Assembly (NCBI GenBank): GCA_021397835.1
Contig: JAJFZO010000230.1
Coordinates: 7,310,001 to 7,374,000, forward strand
From: Moringa oleifera
Lineage: Eukaryota; Streptophyta; Magnoliopsida; Brassicales; Moringaceae
Reading direction: 5' to 3'
DNA length: 64,000 nt
This document shows positions 25,266 through 36,576 of the stretch, one piece after another (position 1 is the first letter of the stretch; the number at the start of each line of letters is the position of its first letter). Made by a program: the position numbers and the translations under genes. Below the pieces are notes generated by a model. That model ran no database searches and was not told the DNA's origin. It saw only the letters and a list, made by a program, of their open reading frames with translations.

Positions 25266-28200
25266 CTAGCTTTGAGTACATTCAAATGGATGCAAAGTTC
25301 CTTCAGAAAACTCGGGCAAGCGAAAGCGCTCCAGAAGTTCAAATGGCCTGCAATGATAGCTGTAAGGTGGAACATTCATGTTTCAAGACCAATACTTTAT
25401 AGTTCCCATGATAGAGGGGAGGAGGGGAAGCAAGCCTTAAAAGAAATAATCCAGCAAAACTCATCAACCATTTATCATCATGCACAAATTTTGAATTGAA
25501 AATCAAAAAACATTAGTATGAGAAACTTTTTGATCAGTCAGAATATACGTGAGCCATTCAACAGGTCCATTGGTTTCTTAATTAAAAGCACAGGGCTCAC
25601 ATCATAACACCATGTAGGTCAATATTGTCAACAGAAATGGGCTCTGGTTGATCAATATTTTCACTAGATATGCCCTCAAAACTTCATAATGGTAAAGCAA
25701 GATCTCTAGGCATCAAAGCCTAGAAAAAGAAGAGAAGACATCAATTGCTGTATCAAAGCAAAAGAAAGCGTCTGAGTATTCAGCCATGATGTTGAATGAA
25801 TATGTCCTAAAGTCTACCTATTCTTCCTCAGCATCCAAAAGTCAGATTTAACTGCTCTCCAAATTGTAGAAGCCAAGGACATTTTTATAACAAAATGCAA
25901 ATAGTAGATACAAAGTAACACAAAACAGGACAACTTTTAGAGGTGAAAAACTTAAAGCTCCAATAATCATCTATATGTAATTCATTTAGTTCTATGGAAA
26001 TCCAAGGATGTTTTCAGTCTTACAGTATAGCCTCGCGATTACGGCATAGTTTTCGTTGATTGGCTTCCATTGCCTCCAAGACATTACCAGTTTCTGGTCC
26101 AGCTGATCCACCTGCAACAATTGATGGAGCTGAAGCACTAGGAGTCCATATCTGAAACCATGCAGCACAAAACTTTAAGAAATTGTAACTGGACAAACGC
26201 AAAAAATGAACCCATTATAGTCACCTTTATAGTGTTGTCAATTCCACTGGTTGCTACAACACAATCAAATGGATGACACTGCACACAGTTCACAACTGCA
26301 ATGGGCAAGATAAGATCTTAAGACAGTCGAGAAAAGACTACATGATGTCAAAGTAGGTCAATCTTTTCGCATGTGCTGAAGACATTACCGGCTTCATCTC
26401 CAAGAAACATTTTTATCAGTCTACCAGTTTTTTTTTCCCATATAAACCATCTACCATCATCGCTCCCACTAGCAATATATTCACCTGAAAATCAACCATG
26501 ACACATGGGCATCACAATGGTTCTGGGACCACCAAAGCTGAATTATATGGTATGCAGGCTTAGCACCATATAACAAGTTAGAAACAGAAACCAGCAGATG
26601 AGGTTTGCATGAAGTTGCAGTAGGAAACATAAATACAGAGTACATAATATCCATTTCAAAACAACAATTTCGTAGGTCCCTTTAATGCATCACATCAGTG
26701 AGCTGAAACCTTTTCCATTCAATAAAGAATTAGTCCTATCCGAACAACAAGCAAGATGAATCCTTTCTGTTTACTTGTACTTCCATCATATAGGTGTCCC
26801 AAGGTCAACTCCATATACTTCCACTTATATCAGGATCTTGTACTTCCATCATACAGGTGTCCAAAGGTCAACTCCATATACTTCCACTTATATCAGGATT
26901 CATACATATATGACGTACTGCTCTCAGTCCCTCAAGTCTTGATACCACCAAACAAAAATGATCTTATGAGTTCCCAATACAGGCAACAAAGCTAACTACA
27001 TATAAGGCCCTCATATGTCCTTTCAACACATATGAAATCGTAGGTATGTGGTGCCTTGATGACAACAACCACGAGAAGCATATCATCCAAAGAAGGCCAT
27101 CTAAGGCCAATATGCAGTATGGAACAAAGAAACGAAGAAATCTATTTCCTTGATGATCAAAAAGCTCATGGAGATTTAAATTTGCAGCATGCAATCCCAA
27201 TTAGTGTATGTACAAGATCTAACAAAGAAAAAATACCTCTTTGGCCAAGAAAACTGGCCTGTTTGATGTCAGTTCCAACATTACAGTGGCCAACATACCT
27301 CTGCTTCATGTCGATAACTGCCTCAGGCTGGAAGAGAAACATGAACATAACACAATGGGCAAACTTATATATGAGATGGTACATCAATAAATGAAACAGA
27401 GCATTCCAAATTTTGTGCTGACTAATATAGCGTTTTGTTTCCTATCCGATCAGATGACTAAAATGTATTGTCATCTCAGACAATAAGGCAAGAAGCCATT
27501 CCATAGCTAAGGCCAGAACCAAAGGCTGACAAGACTAGCACGTTCTAAAACCAGGTGCCAGTGTAGCAAGACATAAAATAAGTAACACCTGCTTGCTACA
27601 CCTATGGCCTTTTATAGAGTTCTATTGGTGAAAGTACTCTTCAGAAATATCTTTCTGGTAAGACTTTACAAAAATAGTTGATGAAGATACTCAAATATTT
27701 TAAATAGAAAGCATAATACAAATTGTCTACCAAAAGTCTCAAAATACGGAAAGGTTCCATTTTGCCATATATAATTATTTGAGTTATAAACTTCTTTTAT
27801 TTTCTTTTTATAGAGGCATTTTGAACTCTTTTACTTAAAATTACTTTTAATATCTACATGTTAAAGCACTTTTAAACTTCAAGCAAACATTTTGACAGCT
27901 AAAAAGTGCTTTCAAGCTTCGATGCAACTATACCAAACAGACCAACCCAAATCTTTGCCTTTTGGCAGAGAATTAAACTTTCAAGTTGACAGTTAGATAA
28001 TGGCAGAGCACCCAATCAAAACCACTAATTTTCATCTGAAAACATTTCTACGCCCTATGAAAGATTATACTGAACCTGGTAAGATGTATTATCATTTTGC
28101 GATGAAGAAGAAGGTGATCCACATGAGCCATTAGCACCACCAATATCCCTAGCTGAGTCACCTCTTCGATGAATTCTTAGATTTAAGCTTCCATGTAGAG

Positions 28201-31200
28201 TGTTCGATTCAACATCGCGCCCTTCATCGCCTGATATTGATGTTTCAAAGTCCAACTCCAATTCCTCATCATAATCAGAATCTTCTCTTTCAGATCTTGG
28301 TCCATCATGTGAAGCATCACTATTAGCCTCTGATCGATAAAGTATCTCACTCAGAGACAATACTCTTCCAGTCCGAGTTTCAGACCTTGGAGCCCCATCA
28401 TTGGACTTACTGTTTTTCTCAGCTTCAGCTACTTTTTTTTTTTTTTTGGGGGGGGGGGGGGGCAACAATGCAATCATGTGAAAAAAGATAAGAATCAGCA
28501 AAGACATTCAAGCTTTCATAAAAGGAGTTAACAAGCAAATAAGGTTGTGGATTTGTAAGATTCTAAGAACAATCCATTACATAGACAAACCTGCAGCAAG
28601 ATGCTTTTTGATACTTTCCACCTTCTCTGCCACTTCAGAATTGGACGGGGTCAAACATTGTGCTGCAATGGCAAATTCTAGAGCTTCTTTGTGTCTGCCC
28701 AACTGCAGGAAAAAAAAAAACTGAAAACAACGAAAGGAAAAAGATCGAGATAGGTTCCAAATCATAATATTGGCATACCTACATGAATGTATTACATTTG
28801 TGTGCTATTTACCCATTGCGACCAGAGTAAAAGTAGAGCTAAAATTGGATGGTGTATGCAAGTCATTATGATTTATTTAACAAGAAGTAGCCAGGAAAAG
28901 CACAAGACATGCTGAAAAAAAAAAAAAAGAACACATATGATATAACCGAGTCTCTTCACACTTTGTAAATTGACATTCATGCCTCACTCTTATTATTGTA
29001 TAAATATGGTAACAAACTTCGTAGATAAAAGAGTTGGTTTTCACATATTTGTTTCAAATGCCATTTGTAAAACTTGTCAATGGTTTGTTTAACAGAATAA
29101 ATAAGTTAAATAAAGATTAGGATTTAGCATGTCAGATTCTGAAGTGTTTTCGGCTCCAAACATCTGAAAGATGAGCTGTCCAAATCCACAGCATTAAACA
29201 TCATCTAGCAATTATAACTGAAGCATTAAAATAGTAACAGAATCAAATTAAATTTGCCTTAAAGCTTGGATGCAATGCTGCTGTGTGGATACTATCATAA
29301 CCTGAATAGCAATTAAAATGATGGAGGTACCTGCTCTAATACTTCAGACATATAAAAATGAGCTCTGAAGGAATCCCTATTGATTCTTCGAGCACTGTGA
29401 CAGTCTCGTATTGCCATATGAACATCATTTTTCCACTTCCTCTGAAAAAGAAAATGAGTCCAAACACCAGCATATCACATCTTAACACAAAAAAGTGTAT
29501 CTTAAACCATTCAAATTAATAATTCCAATCAAACCTTAAGCAACAAGGCGGCACGTGTGCAAAGACATTCATGCCTTAGTGTGGACCCAATCTCACCACC
29601 ATGCCCATCCAAAACTTCATTGCATGCCTCAATTGCATGGAAAAAATTTATCCCTTCCTCTAAGGACTTGTTGGCAATTTCAACCAACATCCTACACTTT
29701 TCAAGCTGTAAAGATGCCATAATAGAACAAGAAGGCAAAAAGAACCATATTACCCGCCATTGAATACAAAATAAGAAATGATGCATAAACAAAATACAAA
29801 ATAAGAAATGCATAAGCCAAGATGCATACCGTGGCGAGATCACTTTTTTTAGGGAGACCATGCTGGAAAACATCAAATCTGGGTGATTCTAATTCTATAG
29901 CATTGGGCACAGAAGCGAAACTAGTTAGCTTTGAAACATCTCCTGACGTATATTGCATAGCACTCCTGCCATCTGCAAACAAGAAACAACTAAAAGAGTT
30001 CAGTTGGAAAGTTTTTCAAGATATCAATATTAACAATTTATTGAAGCTTTACTGTTCACAACATTTATTACAATTTCTTTTTTTGAGCAGAAACATTTAT
30101 TACAATTTTGTCCACATCATCAATAAATCTTTTAGAGTATGACAGGTGTTAGTCTTTCATCAACTTAAAGCAACCAGAAAATTTTCTAAATGTAATAAAA
30201 CCTTTTGTAAAAGCAGCTGCAAAAATCAGATCTAGGTTAATCTGACATGCAGATACTACAGTTCAAAGCAATGACATAGAGAAACCTATTGAATGTCTAA
30301 GCGTGTGCATCTGTTTGTGCGCACGCGTACAAGACTGAATGAATCAGAAACTTCAATGCAGCAATGAGAGCTCAACACCTTGCACAGTGGCATGGTATAG
30401 GTGCAACAGGAAACTTTACCAGTTTCAACAACAATGTGCATGCAATTAGTTTCTAGCCAAAATAGCACAAGTTGTAATTTGCAAGACAATATGCGATCAC
30501 ATAAAGAAAGAACTTTTTAAAGAGACAAAAATTAAGTTCATTGCCTGTTTACAATTATACAACAAGTTCTTTAAATAAATAACTTAAGAAGATGTCAGAT
30601 CCAAGAATCTGTAAAAACTCTAAAATTCAAAGACGTTGAAGCAAAAGCAAAAGCAAAATAAGTACATCATCTATATCCAATCTATTTCTTTCCCCTAATA
30701 TTTTCCAAAGCTCCAACCCTTATAGAAAATAATCAAAAATTTTCACTTCAACACCACAAACTTAAGGAACCCCCTTTGAAGACAAAATGGACAAAGAACA
30801 TCAACACCTCTAACACAATGAACCTGATCACATTAGATCTTAAGGGTTTTGCAGTGTACATACCATGGTTAACCTCCATTAGGTATACATGCTCTCCACT
30901 ATAACTAAGCAGAACTTCTTCACCATTAGGACTAAATGCAACATGAGTCAAGCTTGAATGACCCTGGAAAAAACAGGAGAAACTTTTAACATAAAGGAGC
31001 TGGACTGAAGGTAGTTCTAACTTTTTGCAGGCTAAAATAAGAAGATAGTCCAACAAATAGAAATTTGAAACAACTGCATTAACAAGAAGCAGTAAGTGAT
31101 GACAACAGCTCTTGACAAGTTTCTGAGACTCAATTACTTTCTTTTGCTTCTCTCACTCTCTCTCTCTTTCTTTTTTATTTCTTCACATTGAGAGGGGAAA

Positions 31201-34200
31201 AGGGGGGGGAGGAGGGCTTGACAATTTCAAAGAATGACAATGACATATGATGAAAATGACAATGATGACAACAGTATCAATAACACCGACAACTATAATT
31301 ACGATGACAATGATAGGCAGAAGTCACTACAAGAACTAAGTTGTATTTGGCAAAAAAGAGGATGAAATAAAGGAAAAGAAAAAGGAAAAAGAAATAGGGT
31401 CATTATCAACTGTAAAGCAAACACCCATGCTCCACAGCACCTCTTCATCAACTCCAACAAATTTAAAAATAAACATCTTTGAGAAATGTAGCAAATAGTA
31501 CAAGATTTCCTAATTTCAAACCCAAATATAAGGCAATAAATAAGTTGCGAACTAACACGTTCAGAAAGATGCATTGGGCAGAAATAATTGACACATGGAG
31601 GAGGTGGCATCCGTTTCCGACAGGAGGTTAGGGGTGGTAACATCCTTCTGTCATATAGGCGAGCAAATGCATCACTGCAGACATCCAAGGTCCAGAAGTT
31701 AGTTAAAACAGACAAAGGTATGTTCAACCAGATAGTACCAGCTATATACCTCCCACCAACCAGAAGCAGATGAGGCCTCGTAGAACTGATATCACAAGAT
31801 TTTAGAGCAAGAATTTGCTTAGGAGTATCAGCCAGCGACCTTTTAACTCCACACCGCAAGTCAAGCTGCCAAAAACGATGGTTTTTGAGTTACTACTGCA
31901 TGCAAAAAGGTCAAATACATAGAGGCTGAAATCAAGAATGTTGAATAATCACATTTAATAACCAAACCTCCAAAATGGCTAGTTTAGAAAGTTTAATTAC
32001 ACCAGCCTCCAGAACAACTACTAAGCTGCATTAGCCTAAGGTCAAAGATCAGCCATGCTGTCACTCATAGAATACAATCTCAACGAACTGAAGCTCAGAA
32101 ACTATACCAGGGACACACAGACTTTGTTATGACAGAAATAAGAGAATTTAATTATCTACAATGATAGCACAATCCCACTAATTAAATACCGTCAGTCCAT
32201 TTTCAGTTTCTCACTTATCTGAATGATAAGAAATTTTGCAATACATAAAATATACATCAGTTATCATTACAACACTAAACACACATAGGTCCACCATCAT
32301 TTGAGGATTAGCAGCATATACCATTCACTGCATTCCAAATGTGAGTCCATTAGCCGGCTATGACATGCCTTTAAGGCAATCACCCGCAGACAACTCCACA
32401 TTGAGAACAGCAAACCTCACAAGAAAAGTTCCAAAACACTAAACAAGATTTATGGGGCATGTAGAAGGAACAGGTATATCCATTTCATGTATTCATTATA
32501 TTATCAAAAGGAATTTGGAACTGCCTCAAATACTGTATGAAATAGGTTTTCTCCATAACTCTAAACCAAACCAACACAGAATCTAATCTTATAAACACAG
32601 CTAAAGGGAACCACTTCGCTCATGTCATAGCATCAAATCAATAACTAACAAACAAATGAAAGCTCTTTAGCTCCATTTCAAGCATACGAAAAGAAAAAAA
32701 AAACAAATAAAAATAACTCAACGATCTACAAATATGCTTCACCGAAAGAAAAAGAAACAGAAACTTCCAACTTAAGTGAAGAATTCCTAGTAAGATGAAT
32801 GAGCAAGAGGAACTTGAATGGGAAGGCCTTACTAGGACATTGCGACATTCCTGGCGAGAAGCCCCAGCAGGAGGACAAGTAGTGCCCTCTCGAAAATCAT
32901 GCTGTCTCAAAGTCCCATCTTCACTTGCACTCCAGACCACATTGGGATTACCAACTTCAACCTTCCAACAAAAAGCAGGTTAATGTTACAAGAAGCACAA
33001 TGAAGCAAATGAAATTTCTATATCTACTCCACACAACAATATGTTGATTCATCTGACTCCACAAAAGTAACCAAACATCTCAGCTATCTATCTATGACAA
33101 AATCTTACAGCTAACTTTTTTACTCTTCTGGTGTGACACTGATACGACGCAGATGGAGTGATAGCATTATCTTCATGTCCCCTCCCATTTAAGCAAGACA
33201 AATTAAACAACCGGACCTGCCCAAAAAAGATATATCAGTGGGTGTAACTTACCAACAAAATTAAACTTTACATCAGTAAACCGCACCATAAAACAACTAA
33301 TTCATCATAGAATATTACTTCTGCATCTCCAGCTCCAGATACCACAAGCTCATCAGAAGTCTCTGGGATGAATTTGGTGCAGAATATGTTTGCAGAATGC
33401 CCTGTATCTATAGAGTGCAAAAGCTTTCGACTAGAATAGTCCCAAATATTAACCTGCAGAAGTTAAGAAGTTATAATTTAGAGTCCTGCATTTATCCGTA
33501 ACAGACAGAGAAGACAAGTGCATGTGCTTCCTTTATTTATTTATTTTTTGCCAGGCAAGAAATATTTTACAAACCATGGTGAGATCCAAGTAGACAGCAA
33601 TTAAATGGGACACCAACAACAAAAGAGAGAATATAAAAAGACAACAGAAATCTAAAACAAAATACTAACAGCAAAACAGAGAAGATAAAAGAACAAAAAT
33701 CTAAAACTCAGACAAATCCCATAAGCAATCAATCCATATAAGACATGGAGAATAAACATTGTGGGAATAACATTCTCAGTAGCCAAACTTTCGGCTCCCA
33801 AAGAGCAAACCCAACTCTTTAGAGAAACTCTCCGGAGCATTTATAACCCCATTCCTTCATAACGCATAGCTCCAAACCAAGAAACATACGTCAACACATC
33901 TCCAACTAGCTAACACCTGCCCCACATTCTAAGTGTACTAAAAGATGGTCAATTGTCTCTCAATCCCACTAACACATACAACACCAGCTTATCAGGACCT
34001 AAATCATCCCAACCAGATTTGGCCGGAACATCACATGAATTTAAATCTAGAATAGCTGAAAAGATAATTAGAAAAAAGTAAAATGTAATATCAAAAATAT
34101 CCTTCTAACAACTAATAAGTACAGAACAGAAGAAATATTTCTATTATACAATTTTTCAGCTAGCTTTATGCTTCCAACTGCCTGTCATTCAGTATATGTA

Positions 34201-36425
34201 TTCTAAATAGAAAGCAAAGATGTGGTATACCCGCGTATCATCTGATCCAGATACCAAAAGTGAACCTTTGGAATTCCAGGCCACAGCATTAACACACCCT
34301 TGATGCCCCTGACAAGAGACAAGTGAATCTTAAAACACGTAAAAATATTAAAAACAAAATAAAGGATGACACATGTTGTTAGAAGAAAATATCACTTTGT
34401 AAAAGGTATCCCAAAAAGCTCAGTTACTGTTGGAATAGGTCAATGAAATATTATTCAACAAAATAGGTTTGCAATATATCACATCGTAAAACCCAGATTT
34501 AAACGCCGCCTATAATTTAGGAAGATACAATGAGAACTAGATACTATAGATATGATAATTTAGATCACATGCTTCAAGTCAATAGTTTAACATAAAATTC
34601 ATTTCAGCTTGATATACAGATGATATTTAATCACCAGCAAAGCCACAAACATGTTCTTGTTGATATTATACTTACATTTTGAACAGACAATACTCTAAAG
34701 CATGGAATTTAAGAGTTATACCTATCCTACATTCCAAAAGGTATTGCAAGGGCAACATGGCTCTTTCATGGTAGCAATTGTTTTGATATGCTCTACTATG
34801 TTTATAGATCAATTTCAAAAAGCTAACAGGCCCAACCAGAAAGAGAACTATTAGATTTTATCACCTAGATAAAGAATTTCAACTTGTCTGCCATCCAGAT
34901 GAGCAAGAAATGTCTGAGTTCTCACCTTGCTGTCCAAAACCTCAAAAACAAAAAAAAAAAAAAAAACAAACCAACAAAAACAAACAAACAAACAAAAAAA
35001 AGGAAAGGAAAATAAAAAGAAAAAGCTTCAAACAATACATGAGAAAACTGGATGCTATAAGTTGACATTATTCATGTATTCGCATTCAGTAGCCAGCCAA
35101 AAGATAGTGTATAATTCAACTAACTTGTCTTGCAGCTAAACTTGCCAAGATATGAGTTAGTGACAGCCAACTGGAAACAAACATGAACAGGAAGGTCATC
35201 AGACGAGAGCCTTAAAATTTTGAAAGAGTTTGAACTCTCTCCCGAGCAACACAAGTGAATACCCCCATCAAGGAAAATGCAAGTTAGTCAAAATTATGAG
35301 AAATACACGAATACAACCTTTTGTATTCTACCAATCTCCACAACATCCTTAATGGCTGGTAGTAACAAAGTAAACTGTATAAGTGACTGTAGCATCCTTA
35401 GTAATTTCACGAAACTATAAGCAGTGCACTATAGCATCTGTCAGATACAGAAATAACAATGCAGATGCAAATAGTTGGAGAAAGGACCATTCCATCATCA
35501 AAAGTAAGACATTGCAGTGTAAATTTTAAGACAACCTCCAATTCTCTTTCCTGGCAGAGCCTCTGTATCAAAGAAGAGTGCATTTGCAATCTGTAATTAA
35601 CATCCTACAAAAAAACAAAAAGAAAGTTTTGCTTAAATTTCTTAAAGAAATAAAAAGTATACATACCCAAAAAAAACATATAGATAGGAGCTCAATCAGG
35701 AAGTGAATTGATGTATAAGCATGCTACATGTCTACGTGAATAAAACACTAAATTGTAACAAAATCCCAAAACTAATGGAGAAAAGGAAGGAGGGGGGGAG
35801 GGGGGGGGAGGAGGGAATGGCAGCAGATAAGAGAGAAACTCATAATTAAAGCAAAACATGTTTTCTTCTTCAGTGTCCACATCTGACAGTTCTTAGAGAT
35901 GGGAATCTTCGATTTATCCCGCGAAAGAGTATGGTTTCCAGCTTTCATTAGCAACAATTCAAATTTCTACATTCGAGGGAGATGGGGAGAGAGGGAGCTT
36001 TCCAGCATAAGTAATTTGCAATGATAAATGAATCTTCCAGTTATCATGCAAAGAGCTCACAACCAAAAGTTTAGCATCCTTCAACAAGCCTACTTTAAGA
36101 GAAAGCAAACGCCAAACGTCATACCAAAACCAAAAATAAAGAGAGAGAGAGAGAGAGAGAGAGTATTAAACCAAATAGTAGTATAATACCTGATACACTA
36201 CAAAAACTGCCAATCAAATAGAAAACGGTAGTGATTTTTGAAAACAGCGAAAAAAAAATTAACAGGGAGACAAAGAGAACCGTAATACCCAGGACAAATT
36301 ATTGAAACTGAATTATGTCGATGATACCCGGAAGAAGTAGATGAAAAACTCACATGGCGAACATCTGTGTTTCTGCTATCGATCAAATTGTAAATGTTGC
36401 CATCGTGAAAACCCACTGTCTCCAT
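25266..36425 (-). CDS. ASG2: WD40-TPR-WD40 protein, CUL4-DDB1 adaptor (ASG2/WDTC1 type)
   Basis: Nineteen coding exons, 2283 nt, 760 aa: 36354-36425, 35536-35604, 34231-34308, 33319-33453, 33109-33216, 32833-32961, 31750-31865, 31557-31674, 30864-30963, 29830-29972, 29535-29705, 29331-29441, 28591-28702, 28076-28428, 27237-27327, 26389-26484, 26225-26295, 26024-26151, 25266-25347. All junctions are GT-AG and in phase. N-terminal WD40 repeats lie at ~45-330 (RELEGHQGCVNAVAWNSKGS, VNIWDYSSRK, VRLFNLS, ARLYDRR). TPR-like helices span ~355-490, followed by an acidic, Ser-rich linker (~490-605). C-terminal WD40 repeats lie at ~606-700 (YIASGSDDGRWFIWEKKTG, then VVATSGIDNTIKIW). The protein ends FECTQS, a CaaX box. 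From memory, Arabidopsis ASG2 (At5g10940) has about this length and architecture, binds DDB1, is farnesylated and dampens ABA responses in germination. The 3' UTR may contain a further intron (25138-25234). Confidence 0.93.
26774..26899. repeat. 63-bp tandem duplication in an ASG2 intron
   Basis: Two adjacent copies, 26774-26836 and 26837-26899, differing at about two positions. They lie in the intron between the exons at 27237-27327 and 26389-26484. 63 is a multiple of 3, so an open frame runs through both copies on the plus strand, but this is intronic and antisense. Confidence 0.92.
27865..27915. repeat. Short inverted repeat in an ASG2 intron
   Basis: AAAGCACTTTTAAACTTCAA is followed ~35 bases later by AAAAAGTGCTTTCAAGC, an imperfect inverted pair. 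It could be the relic of a small MITE; no target-site duplication was established. Confidence 0.3.
28433..28462. repeat. Poly(T)-poly(G) homopolymer block at an ASG2 3' splice site
   Basis: About 15 T followed by about 15 G on the plus strand. On the gene strand this is a C run then an A run, ending two bases before the AG acceptor of the exon 28076-28428. Homopolymer lengths may be affected by sequencing error. Confidence 0.8.
34940..35010. repeat. A-rich low-complexity tract in an ASG2 intron
   Basis: An A run followed by CAAA/CAAAA units and AAAAGGAAA. It is T-rich on the transcribed strand and is intronic low complexity. Confidence 0.8.
35785..35816 (+). repeat. G-run tract (G-quadruplex-capable) in ASG2 intron 1
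   Basis: At least four G runs, two of them of seven or more, separated by single A. G-rich on the non-transcribed side relative to ASG2, C-rich in the pre-mRNA. Confidence 0.75.
36141..36163. repeat. (GA)n microsatellite in ASG2 intron 1
   Basis: About 11 GA units, about 190 bases inside the first intron. Confidence 0.85.
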
Positions 36426-36565
36426 TGAAGAACTTGATGAACAATCCCCAAAAACCCCTAAACTCGATTCTGATATCAATTTTTGCCACTGTGATCACCA
36501 CCAGAAGAAGCGGTAGGATTTCTGCGGGGTTCTCTTTGTTGTTTAAGTGAAAAGGGAAAGGATTC

Positions 36566-36576
36566 ATATATTATAT
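36566..36576 (-). promoter_or_regulatory. Candidate TATA box of ASG2
   Basis: The minus strand reads ATATAATATAT about 140 bases upstream of the ATG at 36425. A start ~30 bases downstream would give a leader of ~110 nt and would exclude the overlapping ATG at 36567. Confidence 0.4.

Noticed and set aside
24963..25402. Leucine-rich frames on the minus strand that looked like an F-box/LRR gene fragment
   Set aside because: The ASG2 terminal exon (25266-25347) lies inside this stretch in another frame and fits in phase, so the remaining frames are 3' UTR or intron.
36376..36567. 63-codon ATG-led frame overlapping the ASG2 start in another frame
   Set aside because: The best TATA candidate lies at 36566-36576, so this ATG is probably upstream of the transcription start; no homology.
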